A stretch of 64,000 nucleotides of DNA from a virus: the IMG/VR virus record IMGVR_UViG_3300008952_000009, positions 1-64,000 of that record; one strand, 5' to 3'. The notes under the pieces were generated by a model. The model ran no database searches. It was not told the DNA's origin and was given only the letters and a program-made list of their open reading frames with translations. How positions within the stretch are numbered: position 1 is the first letter of the stretch; the number at the start of each line of letters is the position of its first letter. Positions 1 through 7,578 of the stretch are shown in pieces. The translations under genes and the position numbers were made by a program.

Positions 1-63
1 CGACATTGTTCTATCTTCCCCTGATGCTTTAGTGAATGTTCCACTATAGATATTTACTTTCAT
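1..63 (-). CDS. Hypothetical small protein, 5' part only
   Basis: An ATG at 63-61 opens a frame that stays open for 21 codons to the window edge, beginning MKVNIYSGTF. An AAAGG ribosome site lies just upstream and the promoter at 109-137 points at it. Another ATG four bases upstream meets a stop after seven codons, so it is not the start. The beginning resembles small phage proteins of the WYL_2/SH3-like type (GTFTK..G..RTM). This is a weak impression from memory and the rest of the gene lies outside the window. Confidence 0.5.
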   Translation of the reverse strand, partial: MKVNIYSGTFTKASGEDRTMS

Positions 64-108
64 TCATTTACCCTTTCTAGGTAGTTTGTCTCTCGACGTT
101 GTTTTAAC

Positions 109-137
109 ATTATTGCAAACCATTTTGCAATTGTCAA
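109..137 (-). promoter_or_regulatory. Sigma70-type promoter (TTGACA-17-AATAAT)
   Basis: On the minus strand TTGACA (137-132) and AATAAT (114-109) are separated by 17 bases, directly upstream of the gene that leaves the window. The surrounding 50 bases recur almost unchanged at 587-615. Confidence 0.75.
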
Positions 138-154
138 ATCTTTATTAAACTTTC

Positions 155-559
155 TTATTTCTTCAATGATTCCAACACTTTACGTGGATCGAGGTCTTCG
201 TAAACACCACTAGAGGAGATACGGTCACCGTTCGGACCCTGCGACCAATAAGTAATACCCGAGGCCTCACAAAAGTATTTATCGTAACCTAGCGAGCGGA
301 GCTTATGCTTCGCCTGGTCCCAGTCGATCTTTGCTCGCGCTTCGGCCTCATAATCTCGGGTTGCACCCTCCGAGACGACAAGTGCCATACTAACTTTCGT
401 ATCTGTGATGCTCGGGTTCTCATAAGCATGAAACCTCATCTGAGCCGCAATGTTATCACTAGCAGCACACATTACTTCGCACCACAGTTCCTTTACCGTT
501 CCAAAGTCTTTATTGACATATGCTGTTAACAGTGCATCGCCACGTTCTTTAATATTCAT
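155..559 (-). CDS. Hypothetical protein, paralogue of the next gene
   Basis: 134 residues starting MNIKERGDAL. The start is set by an AAAGG ribosome site seven bases upstream; more upstream ATGs lie before or at the predicted transcription start. The last 45 residues (YDKYFCEASGITYWSQ, NGDRI, DPRKVLESL) match the C-terminus of the 643-876 protein, so the two are tandem paralogues. The middle section (about residues 15-75) is unique to this copy. I recognise no domain. It has its own promoter at 587-615. Confidence 0.7.
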   Translation of the reverse strand: MNIKERGDALLTAYVNKDFGTVKELWCEVMCAASDNIAAQMRFHAYENPSITDTKVSMALVVSEGATRDYEAEARAKIDWDQAKHKLRSLGYDKYFCEASGITYWSQGPNGDRISSSGVYEDLDPRKVLESLKK

Positions 560-586
560 GCTGTAACCTTTCTTCATTGTGTAAAC

Positions 587-615
587 ATTATTGCATATCA
601 TTTTGTAATTGTCAA
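587..615 (-). promoter_or_regulatory. Sigma70-type promoter (TTGACA-17-AATAAT)
   Basis: TTGACA (615-610) and AATAAT (592-587) have a 17-base spacer. The start region reads GTTTACACAATGAAG, which recurs at the 1130-1158 promoter, so these promoters share initial transcribed sequence as well as the core hexamers. Confidence 0.78.
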
Positions 616-642
616 ATCTTTATTGAACTTTCTAGTTAAAAC

Positions 643-876
643 TTAAAAGTCCGTAAACCAGAGCAATGATTCCAACACTTTACGTGGGTCGCCTTCGGTG
701 CAAATGTCACCGTTCTCGTCAGTGATACGGTCACCGTTCTCGGTCTGCGACCAATAACTTATACCCGTGACCTGACAAATGTATTCCCTGTAACCTCGCG
801 AATGTAGTCTTAACAGTGCATCGCTGCGCTCGTTTCGCTCTCGCGCTTCGGCATCAAAACGTTCTTTAATATTCAT
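643..876 (-). CDS. Hypothetical protein, short paralogue
   Basis: 77 residues, MNIKERFDAEARER. The leader (AAGAAAGGTTAtAGtATG) is the same as that of the 155-559 paralogue, so the duplication took the ribosome site with it. Shared C-terminal motif: GISYWSQ, NGDRI, DPRKVLESL. There is no promoter of its own; it follows 890-1099 by a few bases and is probably cotranscribed with it. Confidence 0.65.
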   Translation of the reverse strand: MNIKERFDAEARERNERSDALLRLHSRGYREYICQVTGISYWSQTENGDRITDENGDICTEGDPRKVLESLLWFTDF

Positions 877-889
877 ACTATAACCTTTC

Positions 890-1099
890 TTATTTCAACC
901 ATGTATTCATTGACTCACGCTTGATACGCTTAATCATATCTTCACCTAAAATCATCTCTATCTGCTGATACGGGATTGTACCGTTGATATCATCCCATAG
1001 GTCCGACACTGGTTGCGGGTTGCCTGAACATCCCGACTCTGTTAGTCTAGCGTTGAACTCTCTTGCCAACACACCACTTAACTCTTTATACTGACTCAT
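890..1099 (-). CDS. Hypothetical protein
   Basis: 69 residues, MSQYKELSGV. An AAGGA ribosome site precedes this ATG, and upstream in-frame ATGs fall at or before the transcription start of the 1130-1158 promoter. No recognised domain; likely soluble. Confidence 0.6.
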   Translation of the reverse strand: MSQYKELSGVLAREFNARLTESGCSGNPQPVSDLWDDINGTIPYQQIEMILGEDMIKRIKRESMNTWLK

Positions 1100-1129
1100 T
1101 ACTTTTTTCCTTCGCTTCATTGTGTAAAC

Positions 1130-1158
1130 ATTAAACCACATCAAGATTCAAAAGTCAA
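1130..1158 (-). promoter_or_regulatory. Sigma70-type promoter (TTGACT-17-TTTAAT)
   Basis: Hexamers at 1158-1153 and 1135-1130 with a 17-base spacer, followed by the same GTTTACACAATGAAG start region as the 587-615 promoter. Confidence 0.7.
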
Positions 1159-1175
1159 AAGTTTTTTGAACTTTC

Positions 1176-1370
1176 TTATTTGTTCATTCGTTTCAAGTAG
1201 TTACAATAATCATCCAATCCACTGTGCATCACTTCCTTTAATGCTTCCTTGTCATCAACAAGGTCAATCACTGCCAATAGTGCCTGATGTTTATCAACGC
1301 CCTGATGCTTTAGTGAATCGGCCACTGCAAATTTAATGTCATTAACTAATGCTTTTGTACTTGGTAGCAT
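1176..1370 (-). CDS. Hypothetical helical protein
   Basis: 64 residues, MLPSTKALVNDIKF. GGAG lies eight bases before this ATG; a GTG three codons upstream is possible but badly spaced. The start overlaps the end of 1342-1641. Predicted mostly helical, no recognised family. Confidence 0.55.
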   Translation of the reverse strand: MLPSTKALVNDIKFAVADSLKHQGVDKHQALLAVIDLVDDKEALKEVMHSGLDDYCNYLKRMNK

Positions 1371-1641
1371 AGATCTCACTCCTGATTCTTTCTTTATTCA
1401 TTCTCATCTGGTCGCTATCTGCGAACTTTATCTCATTACGATAACACTGGTGCTCGGGATAATAACCGTTCATCCACCTGACGCGATAGACAGAAGCGCC
1501 GATTGGATACCCTAAGTGGTTCTTCACAACAAAGTGACCTAGCACTAACCCGATGTCATCCCTCGGTATTGCTCGAAGCTCGCGCGATACCTTGCCTCTA
1601 TAGGATAACCTCACAAGTGTTCCTGCTGTTATTTTACTCAT
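1342..1641 (-). CDS. SH3-like small protein (family member)
   Basis: 99 residues, MSKITAGTLVRLSY, behind a GGAAGGAG ribosome site. It shows the pattern of the window's SH3-like family: a G(T/D)LVR start, a G-hydrophobic-V strand (IGLVLG) and a YRVRW strand, which suggests a small beta barrel. A charged helical tail of about 25 residues is extra. Function unknown. Confidence 0.6.
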   Translation of the reverse strand: MSKITAGTLVRLSYRGKVSRELRAIPRDDIGLVLGHFVVKNHLGYPIGASVYRVRWMNGYYPEHQCYRNEIKFADSDQMRMNKERIRSEIYATKYKSIS

Positions 1642-1642
1642 G

Positions 1643-1912
1643 CTACTCCTTCCAACACTTGTTAAAGTGCCCACAGTCGGGCGCTAGTTCTTCCATATCA
1701 TGAAACGGAATACACATATCTCTCTCGTGTGTTCTTGACGGGTCGCAGATAATATCCGCTGCCACCACTACGGGTTCTTTACCCTCTATGCTCAATCCAC
1801 AACGAACAACAGTGTGCGAGTAGTTAGAGTCGTAGATGCTGCAATCTTCTTCTGTAACATCACCACAAGCGATTAGTGATAGGGCGATTAATGCTAGAGT
1901 CAAAATCTTCAT
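1643..1912 (-). CDS. Small Cys-rich lipoprotein
   Basis: 89 residues starting MKILTLALIALSLIACGD, a clear lipoprotein signal with the lipobox LIAC; the mature protein would begin at Cys17. A GAAGGG ribosome site chooses this start. Several further Cys residues follow. The segment DCSIYDSNYSHTVVRC resembles DCDPYHPEYSHTEYDC of the lipoprotein at 18130-18357. A phage lipoprotein of this size could act in superinfection exclusion or envelope modification, but that is a guess. Confidence 0.7.
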   Translation of the reverse strand: MKILTLALIALSLIACGDVTEEDCSIYDSNYSHTVVRCGLSIEGKEPVVVAADIICDPSRTHERDMCIPFHDMEELAPDCGHFNKCWKE

Positions 1913-1943
1913 TTGTTTTTTCCCTTCAATCAATTACAAATAC

Positions 1944-1972
1944 ATCCTACCACAAGAAAAATTTTCGCGCAA
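1944..1972 (-). promoter_or_regulatory. Sigma70-type promoter (TTGCGC-17-TAGGAT)
   Basis: Hexamers 1972-1967 and 1949-1944. About 60 bases here resemble the promoter at 3005-3033 (ATTGACGATT, TTTTTCTTGCG, a T-rich spacer, GGATGTATT), so the promoter region is duplicated. Confidence 0.6.
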
Positions 1973-2005
1973 GAAAAATCGACAATCGTCAATTATTTCA
2001 ATGGT

Positions 2006-2287
2006 TTAGACCCCAAGACGTAGTACATAATATCCGCTGCCACCACGAGGATCTTTATTATATCTCTCCACAACCTTGAATATATCTGAAGGGCACAATT
2101 CGCTGCCCTTTTCCCCGTAGAGTTCGTGCCAGTTTGTCACATTGCCCATACCATCACATTCAAATAGCATGATCTCGGGTGTATTAAATGCTGTACTATA
2201 GGACGCTAACACTTTGTTGTTGGTGTTAACATCCTTGAATACAAACTTGGTGCCACTGGTGCCTAAAGGGTAATGTACTTTAAGCAT
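2006..2287 (-). CDS. Hypothetical protein
   Basis: 93 residues, MLKVHYPLGTSG. Its ATG overlaps the end of the preceding gene by eight bases. The protein has several aromatic-rich beta-strand-like segments and no recognised domain. Confidence 0.55.
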   Translation of the reverse strand: MLKVHYPLGTSGTKFVFKDVNTNNKVLASYSTAFNTPEIMLFECDGMGNVTNWHELYGEKGSELCPSDIFKVVERYNKDPRGGSGYYVLRLGV

Positions 2288-2528
2288 TTAACTCACTCTT
2301 TAAATCCTCTAGCAGACATTCACGTTTTTCTTTGTTGTTGTCGAATGCTTCTGGCATGAATCCCCTTTGGAACAACCAATCATCCAAGTCTGGCTTGCGC
2401 ATACGGTTAATCGTAGCCACTGACATAAACCGCTTGGTGCCAAAGATTGTCTCAACCTTGCCTGCGTTCCGTTGTCGGTTACTGGTACGCTGTAGGTTTG
2501 CGTGTAAGTTTTGACTAACTCTCATCAT
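2280..2528 (-). CDS. Hypothetical basic protein
   Basis: 82 residues, MMRVSQNLHANLQ, with a GAGG ribosome site. The N-terminal half is rich in Arg/Asn/Lys and the C-terminal half is acidic and helical. It overlaps the gene before it by 14 bases. Family unknown. Confidence 0.55.
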   Translation of the reverse strand: MMRVSQNLHANLQRTSNRQRNAGKVETIFGTKRFMSVATINRMRKPDLDDWLFQRGFMPEAFDNNKEKRECLLEDLKSELNA

Positions 2529-2706
2529 TCTTTACCTCTTCAATAAAATCGTATTCAATGTAACCAATATCTGATGTTTCTTCCCAATCACTCCAAGATT
2601 CGGGTGCTGCTATCTTTGCTTCATCGTAAGCGTCATCCTCACAGTCCGCCTCTATAACAATCGTTGATACAAACTCTCCAAACTTCTTTATACGATACCT
2701 ACGCAT
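2515..2706 (-). CDS. Hypothetical small acidic protein
   Basis: 63 residues, MRRYRIKKFGEFVS, behind AGGAGG. The pattern YRIKKFGEFVSTIVIEAD then E-D-A-Y-D-E-A resembles short phage proteins with a beta-beta-alpha layout, without a known role. The start overlaps the preceding gene by eight bases. Confidence 0.6.
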   Translation of the reverse strand: MRRYRIKKFGEFVSTIVIEADCEDDAYDEAKIAAPESWSDWEETSDIGYIEYDFIEEVKNDES

Positions 2707-2977
2707 TTAACCTCCTGATGTTATCCTTGTGAACGTGGATGATGTTTGGAGTATCACCCTCGAATAATATAATCTTGAACACATCACCCTCAATAATACT
2801 GGTTAGGTGTCTTGTGATGCCCTTTTCATCTAAGAAAGTATCGGTTCGCTTACTCGCTCCTACGATATACCCAAACTTCCCGTGGTCACTGATCTTTGCA
2901 GGGTCTTCAGTTCGCTCTGCGTAGTGATCCCACACTTGAATCAGGTCACCTGCTTTTGCTGGTCTTACGTTTTGCAT
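2699..2977 (-). CDS. SH3-like small protein (family member)
   Basis: 92 residues, MQNVRPAKAGDLIQVW; the GGAAGGA ribosome site favours this ATG over one six codons upstream. Family pattern: AGDLIQV, then FGYIVG, then VFKIILFEG. First gene after the 3005-3033 promoter. Confidence 0.6.
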   Translation of the reverse strand: MQNVRPAKAGDLIQVWDHYAERTEDPAKISDHGKFGYIVGASKRTDTFLDEKGITRHLTSIIEGDVFKIILFEGDTPNIIHVHKDNIRRLNA

Positions 2978-3004
2978 TTGATTTCCTTCCATCAACTTGA
3001 ATAC

Positions 3005-3033
3005 ATCTTAGCAAAGAAAAAAAATTCCCGCAA
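3005..3033 (-). promoter_or_regulatory. Sigma70-type promoter (TTGCGG-17-TAAGAT)
   Basis: Hexamers 3033-3028 and 3010-3005, spacer 17. Near duplicate of the region at 1944-1972. Confidence 0.6.
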
Positions 3034-3068
3034 GAAAAAAACCGCGAAATCGTGAATCGTCAATAAAA

Positions 3069-3227
3069 TCAACTACTTGCATACTTACCGATAATGGTAG
3101 ATATGTATTTATTAAACTGTCTTATCTCTCCACTAGGAGTGATACATCGGTAGAACCCATCATAGGCGCCTTCCCCTATCACTAACCAAGTCTGCCCTTC
3201 GTGCTTAAAGTATGTTCCCCTCTTCAT
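3069..3227 (-). CDS. SH3-like small protein (family member)
   Basis: 52 residues, MKRGTYFKHEGQTW. The ATG overlaps the stop of the gene before it as ATGA, which fixes this start rather than one 26 codons upstream. Pattern: RGTYF, WLVIG, FYRCITPSGEI. Confidence 0.6.
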   Translation of the reverse strand: MKRGTYFKHEGQTWLVIGEGAYDGFYRCITPSGEIRQFNKYISTIIGKYASS

Positions 3228-3463
3228 CGCTTGCCTTTCTTTGCTGGATAGTAATTGACAATACCCTTTTCGATACCACCGACAATAGACTGTCTTGTTG
3301 CCCACTGGATACTTGTGACTATCTGTCCTGTTTCATCGTGCGGGCTTGTTAGTGAGTAATACCACTTGTTGCCCTTACGGTATAGCAAGACGCCAGTGAC
3401 GTATCCGTTGTGTGGTCCTGATGGTTCAGGTGTTCTCATTATGCTACCTTTGGTTAATCTCAT
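3224..3463 (-). CDS. SH3-like small protein (family member)
   Basis: 79 residues, MRLTKGSIMRTPE. Start chosen from an ATGA overlap with the preceding stop. Pattern: KGSIMRT, GYVTGVL, WYYSLTS. The C-terminus is basic (YYPAKKGKR). Confidence 0.6.
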   Translation of the reverse strand: MRLTKGSIMRTPEPSGPHNGYVTGVLLYRKGNKWYYSLTSPHDETGQIVTSIQWATRQSIVGGIEKGIVNYYPAKKGKR

Positions 3464-3615
3464 CCTAATACCCTCAACTGACTTGTTACTGCCCATGCGC
3501 TACTACCACACGTTGTCCATATCTTAGTTAATCCTGTATCTTCGCATACATATCTCACCATGCCAACAATAGGTTTTAACTTGTGGTCATACCTTACGAG
3601 TGTTCCCTGTTTCAT
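3460..3615 (-). CDS. SH3-like small protein (family member)
   Basis: 51 residues, MKQGTLVRYDHKLK. Pattern: GTLVRY, IVGMVRYV, TKIWTT. It is first of three ATGA-coupled family members (3460, 3224, 3069), so the three are probably made from one message by translational coupling. Confidence 0.6.
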   Translation of the reverse strand: MKQGTLVRYDHKLKPIVGMVRYVCEDTGLTKIWTTCGSSAWAVTSQLRVLG

Positions 3616-3624
3616 ACATACCTC

Positions 3625-4908
3625 TCAATCAACAATCACTACACGTTCTTTAGTCTCGAAGTATCTCCTGTTAGCATACTGCTCTGTAGTCATCCACAAA
3701 CGCTGACACTTGCTAGAGATAGGTTTGGGAGCACACATATCTGTTAAGACAATGTGACCATCAAAGGCACGCTCATTGACATACTTGGTAGGAGCATCAA
3801 AGCATGTACCACCATGTAGGACTCGCTCTACCTTGCGTGATTGACCCTTGCGCCACACATAAACTTTATCTTCTTCTACTCTCGTGTCAAAAGGAATAAC
3901 CGTAAAGGATGCAACCTCTGATAGCTTGTTCAACTCTGCAAAGAACATAGCGAGCATCTGATCATCTACTGATCCCGATTGGTCAATACTCACCGCAATG
4001 TTAGCAACACGGTTAGACTTGCGTCCAGCGTGAATGTAGGGATACCTACGGTTAATTCGTCTAATAGTGTTAGACCTGTTTGCTTTCTGTGAAGACTTCA
4101 CAAAGAATCGCAGCACCTTGCGCCAGTCAATCTTAGTCTTGAGACTTTCGATAATATCCTTCCTGACCGATGCTGATACCGATCCCCAATTACCGTTGGC
4201 TGATGCCTCCTCGGACGCCTGTTTAACAATTTCTTTGAGTCTCTCATTGGCAATATCATTTAACTCCTTCGCTTGTTCATCACTAGCACCCCAACCGCTA
4301 TGGTCATCCAGCGTAGAAACGCCGCCAGACCCGTTAGAATCGCCGCCTGTGCCCTTTTCTCCACCTTGTGGTTGTCCTTGCCCATCCCCTGACTCACCTT
4401 CGCCTGAACCGCCGTTCTGCTGCTCTTCCAAAATCTTCTTGACGTGCGGAACATACCATTCTGCTGCCTGTCCTGAAGGTAAATCCTTGAAGACACCCTC
4501 GCCAGGAATACATCCTTCCTTGGGTAGATTCTTGATATGTGAATTGATAGCAAGGTCTGCGCTGATGTTCCAAACCTTAGCAGTAATATCACTACCCTCA
4601 GTATTCCAAGGAGCACGATCGGTAACGTGCTTGAAGATAATGTGATAGAACTCATGTATCAGTACAGCAGTGCGCTCCAATTCACTCAGTCCCCTGAAGA
4701 ACTCAGGGTTATAAAGCATTTCAAACTGTGCGGTCTCCTTGTTAACCATAACACCAACAGTAGGAATACCATAGGATGCTCGTTTGTTGATACGTCTTGA
4801 GATAGCGGCAAAGAACGGTTCATTCATAAGTAACCGCGCAGTGTGCATATTCAAATCAAAATCATTGTTATCTCTGGATTGGATATTCATTGCGATCCCC
4901 GTAGCCAT
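3625..4908 (-). CDS. Metallopeptidase-like / VWA-like protein (DUF2201 type)
   Basis: 427 residues. The N-terminal domain has a zinc-peptidase motif HEFYH at 85-89 inside a long helix. A Gly/Ser/Gln-rich linker runs from about 165 to 200. The C-terminal domain resembles von Willebrand A, with a metal-site sequence DQSGS near 309-313. This order is that of the predicted metallopeptidase/VWA-like family (DUF2201). In bacteria such proteins pair with MoxR-type AAA+ ATPases, and the next gene upstream (4971-6035) encodes one. The pair may act as a remodelling or metal-insertion chaperone; the substrate is unknown. AGGAG lies eight bases before the ATG. It has its own promoter at 4935-4964. Confidence 0.8.
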   Translation of the reverse strand: MATGIAMNIQSRDNNDFDLNMHTARLLMNEPFFAAISRRINKRASYGIPTVGVMVNKETAQFEMLYNPEFFRGLSELERTAVLIHEFYHIIFKHVTDRAPWNTEGSDITAKVWNISADLAINSHIKNLPKEGCIPGEGVFKDLPSGQAAEWYVPHVKKILEEQQNGGSGEGESGDGQGQPQGGEKGTGGDSNGSGGVSTLDDHSGWGASDEQAKELNDIANERLKEIVKQASEEASANGNWGSVSASVRKDIIESLKTKIDWRKVLRFFVKSSQKANRSNTIRRINRRYPYIHAGRKSNRVANIAVSIDQSGSVDDQMLAMFFAELNKLSEVASFTVIPFDTRVEEDKVYVWRKGQSRKVERVLHGGTCFDAPTKYVNERAFDGHIVLTDMCAPKPISSKCQRLWMTTEQYANRRYFETKERVVIVD

Positions 4909-4934
4909 AATTCAAACTCCTAACTTACAAAACA

Positions 4935-4964
4935 ATGATACTTAAAAAACTAACAAATGTCAAA
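4935..4964 (-). promoter_or_regulatory. Sigma70-type promoter (TTGACA-18-TATCAT)
   Basis: Hexamers 4964-4959 and 4940-4935 with an 18-base spacer, between the MoxR-like and VWA-like genes, giving the latter extra transcription. Confidence 0.7.
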
Positions 4965-4970
4965 TTTATT

Positions 4971-6035
4971 TTATTCTTTATCTCCTAACATTTCCACTAG
5001 GAAGTCAGAGAAGGTCCTACCATCTACTTCTGCCTTATGAATCTTTAGGAGATTCTCTTGTTCATCACCGCCAGTCTGTCCAAGCAATGCCCATACCTTC
5101 ATCACCACCTCTGAAGGCATACCAGTCATCATATATCGTGCTACGTTGCTGATCTGATCATCAGTCAATTCACCTGCAAATACCTTTTCTGCCTCAAACT
5201 TACTAACCAATGCAGAATGCTCGTTAATGTCAAAGTCACGCACCTTGGCAAAGTCACCCTTGTTCAATATGTCATCTACAGTTACCTGTCGGTCCATCGT
5301 AGCAACAAAGTCACGGAATGCGACAGCTGCCTCAAAACCAACGAACGCAGTAGCTAGGTGATACAATGCGTTGTGATCATCAAACAACTTGCTCTGAGAC
5401 AAACACTCATCCAATCGCTCCCATGATCGTCGTGAGGGATAGACCTTGTTAGGTTCAAAGTCATCCTTATGCTCAAGGTGATCATGGTTGTGGTTAATGA
5501 ATCCCCACACCTCATCTGAAATATCTGCTTTCTTTGCCCAGTCCAACCAGTCCTCAACTGTTGGTTCAATGTCAAAGACAGTCCATCGGTCCAACTCAGC
5601 AGGATCCATTTCACCTACCTGATACTGTGACCCATGCTCACCGCCATTGACAGCAGCAAAGATAATAGTATCATCATGCAGTACATGACCGTTTAACTTA
5701 CGACTGTCAGTCAACTCGAAGATACCCTGGCGTACCTCAAGCGTGGCACGATCTACCTCGTCCAGGAACAAGACCACTGGATTGTCACAAGCAGTCTTGA
5801 ACCAATCGGGGGGGTTGAACGAGGTAGAGTTGCCGTTAATACTAGGGAGACCAACCAAGTCACCCTCAGTCATTTGAGATGCTCGACGCTCAACAACAGG
5901 CATGCCAATGTGATCGGCGCACTGATAAACAACAGTAGATTTGCCGATACCGTGGCGACCACGGAGTAATACAGGTTTGTGAACTGCGGTAACATACTTG
6001 ACCATCTTGCCAAAGGTTTTAAAATCTACTGCCAT
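4971..6035 (-). CDS. MoxR-type AAA+ ATPase
   Basis: 354 residues. Walker A GRHGIGKST at 26-34; Walker B VVLFLDEVD at 87-95; a sensor-like segment IIFAAVNGG near 125-135. These are features of MoxR/RavA-class AAA+ ATPases, which hydrolyse ATP to remodel partner proteins with VWA domains. The adjacent gene supplies a VWA-like partner. An AGGAG ribosome site precedes the ATG, and a promoter lies at 6091-6119. Cytoplasmic. Target unknown; a host-takeover role is inference. Confidence 0.85.
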   Translation of the reverse strand: MAVDFKTFGKMVKYVTAVHKPVLLRGRHGIGKSTVVYQCADHIGMPVVERRASQMTEGDLVGLPSINGNSTSFNPPDWFKTACDNPVVLFLDEVDRATLEVRQGIFELTDSRKLNGHVLHDDTIIFAAVNGGEHGSQYQVGEMDPAELDRWTVFDIEPTVEDWLDWAKKADISDEVWGFINHNHDHLEHKDDFEPNKVYPSRRSWERLDECLSQSKLFDDHNALYHLATAFVGFEAAVAFRDFVATMDRQVTVDDILNKGDFAKVRDFDINEHSALVSKFEAEKVFAGELTDDQISNVARYMMTGMPSEVVMKVWALLGQTGGDEQENLLKIHKAEVDGRTFSDFLVEMLGDKE

Positions 6036-6090
6036 GATTTATCTCCTGTTGTAATTAGCAGTTAAAGTTGCGTTCCCAACGAACAAATAC

Positions 6091-6119
6091 ATTAGACCAT
6101 AATAAAAAACAAAATGCAA
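6091..6119 (-). promoter_or_regulatory. Sigma70-type promoter (TTGCAT-17-TCTAAT)
   Basis: Hexamers 6119-6114 and 6096-6091. The 29-base core is nearly the same as the promoter at 7977-8005. Just downstream the leader can form a short CGTT/AACG hairpin. Confidence 0.65.
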
Positions 6120-6143
6120 ATAAAAATGAAAAACTAAATGATT

Positions 6144-6845
6144 TCAAATAGATGCGTGGTTCATCAAGTCCCAAGGATCGAGGTCGCCGTGTGACACTAA
6201 CAGTTCTTCAATCGGGTCCAGCCTCTTGATATAATCTTGGCGCAAGTGCGGCGCATAAACTTTGTACAGGTTAATTAACTTTTTTTGTTCCTTCTGTGCT
6301 GCACTAACTTTCACTTCTAAATTGAACCACTTCCCAAAGTGAGGATTCAAATGCCTAACATTATTTTCACGAACGAATGACGCATAGAACGAGTATCTAT
6401 CCCAAATCTCTTCTGCAAAAAACTTGTCACAACTCTTTCCCTGCTTCTCAAGTTCTCTGTTTCTATCAACGATAGAGTATAGTCTATCTGCCTCCCTTTT
6501 TAGTTTGTTGCGTAACACAATGAGGTCTGCCCTATAGTCCTGAGAGGTAAGCTGTCCGTTGTCAAACCGTGATTGATGCTCCTTCAATTCCTTAATGTAC
6601 TTGCTGTCACTAAATTGAGTAGGCGTCTTATAACAGTCATACCCCACGTTACTTGGCAAGGGCACACTTCTCCTGGTGGAAATTCTCAAATCCCACTCAG
6701 TTGGTACGCCAACTCTCGGGTCTTTAAAGTCAGAGTATTCATTATCATAAAACATAACCATTCTGTACTCAATAGCATCGTCTACGAGTTTGTTCAACTC
6801 TTTAATTGACTGCTCAATCTCTTCTCTTCTTTGTTTGTTGTTCAC
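6144..6845 (-). CDS. Hypothetical protein
   Basis: 233 residues with a GTG start (MNNKQRREEIEQ), chosen because AAAGG sits nine bases upstream and because the longer form would overlap the previous gene. N-terminal coiled-coil-like helix, a central Tyr/Asp-rich part, and a charged helical C-terminal half. No recognised family. Confidence 0.6.
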   Translation of the reverse strand: MNNKQRREEIEQSIKELNKLVDDAIEYRMVMFYDNEYSDFKDPRVGVPTEWDLRISTRRSVPLPSNVGYDCYKTPTQFSDSKYIKELKEHQSRFDNGQLTSQDYRADLIVLRNKLKREADRLYSIVDRNRELEKQGKSCDKFFAEEIWDRYSFYASFVRENNVRHLNPHFGKWFNLEVKVSAAQKEQKKLINLYKVYAPHLRQDYIKRLDPIEELLVSHGDLDPWDLMNHASI

Positions 6846-6859
6846 AACAAAATACCTTT

Positions 6860-7072
6860 CTAATCTAAGATTTGCCACGGTTCATACTGGAAACTGTTCT
6901 CATGAAAGATAAGCACCTCTACACTCTTATCACTGTACAATACCTTGAACACGTCAGTGTAGAGCGAGTCTTTGTTATTAACCTTATACCCGTCGATAAC
7001 AACGCCAAGCTTGTCTCCAAACTTATACTTGACTGTTCTACCGATAAAACTACTCTTAACTTCTAGTCCCAT
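6860..7072 (-). CDS. SH3-like small protein (family member)
   Basis: 70 residues, MGLEVKSSFIGRTV. The ribosome site overlaps the stop of 7079-7396. Pattern: GRTVKYKFGDKLGVVIDG, then VFKVLYSD. Confidence 0.6.
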   Translation of the reverse strand: MGLEVKSSFIGRTVKYKFGDKLGVVIDGYKVNNKDSLYTDVFKVLYSDKSVEVLIFHENSFQYEPWQILD

Positions 7073-7078
7073 ACTCAC

Positions 7079-7396
7079 CTACCATTCAACACTTGTGTTA
7101 GTGTACATATCGTAGTCGGATGGGTGTCCTTTGCTTTCGATGTCCCCGTCTTCTTCACCCAACCTGATAAACCCATAGTCATCATCCTGTAGCATATCCA
7201 ATAGACTCTCTACTGCTTGAACCTCTGGGTAAGAGTCATACCATTTTGTATGCTCCCAATAAAAGTCTGTCTTGTTCCCTTCCTCTTCGGCCTCGGATAA
7301 CATCTTGTCAAGAGTATCATCTAGCTTGCGGGCAGCGTCCACTACCTCAACCAAAGGCTCTTTGATTCTAAGATAAACTTCTGATCTATATCCCAT
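7079..7396 (-). CDS. Conserved phage-type protein, MGYRSEV family
   Basis: 105 residues beginning MGYRSEVYLRIKEP, an N-terminus I have seen in many short phage proteins without known function. Acidic overall, with WEHTKWYDSYPEV in the middle. The stop of the preceding gene overlaps the start as TAATG. Confidence 0.65.
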   Translation of the reverse strand: MGYRSEVYLRIKEPLVEVVDAARKLDDTLDKMLSEAEEEGNKTDFYWEHTKWYDSYPEVQAVESLLDMLQDDDYGFIRLGEEDGDIESKGHPSDYDMYTNTSVEW

Positions 7397-7578
7397 TATA
7401 TTTTCTCCAATGCCAATCTAGTTGTTACTTCACGAGCGCCGCACGCATACAATACCCAATAACGAGCGCCCAGACAATGACCTGTAGGGAACGTCTCTTC
7501 TGGATCGATCCTCACAATAATCCCGATGCCTCTATGCATTAAGTCATGCTTCGGTCTAACTGCGTCACCGACTCTCAT
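7396..7578 (-). CDS. SH3-like small protein (family member)
   Basis: 60 residues, MRVGDAVRPKHDL. Pattern: VGDAVR, GIGIIVRI, YWVLYACG. Its first codons lie inside the last codons of the gene upstream (NESR-stop in one frame, MRVGD in the other). Confidence 0.65.
   Translation of the reverse strand: MRVGDAVRPKHDLMHRGIGIIVRIDPEETFPTGHCLGARYWVLYACGAREVTTRLALEKI

Noticed and set aside
4067-4645. 192-codon open frame on the plus strand
   Set aside because: It is antisense to the metallopeptidase/VWA gene, Ser/Pro/Leu-rich as shadow frames are, and has no ribosome site or family pattern.
4260-4655. 131-codon minus-strand frame inside the VWA gene
   Set aside because: Out of frame with the conserved HEFYH and DQSGS motifs and without a ribosome site.
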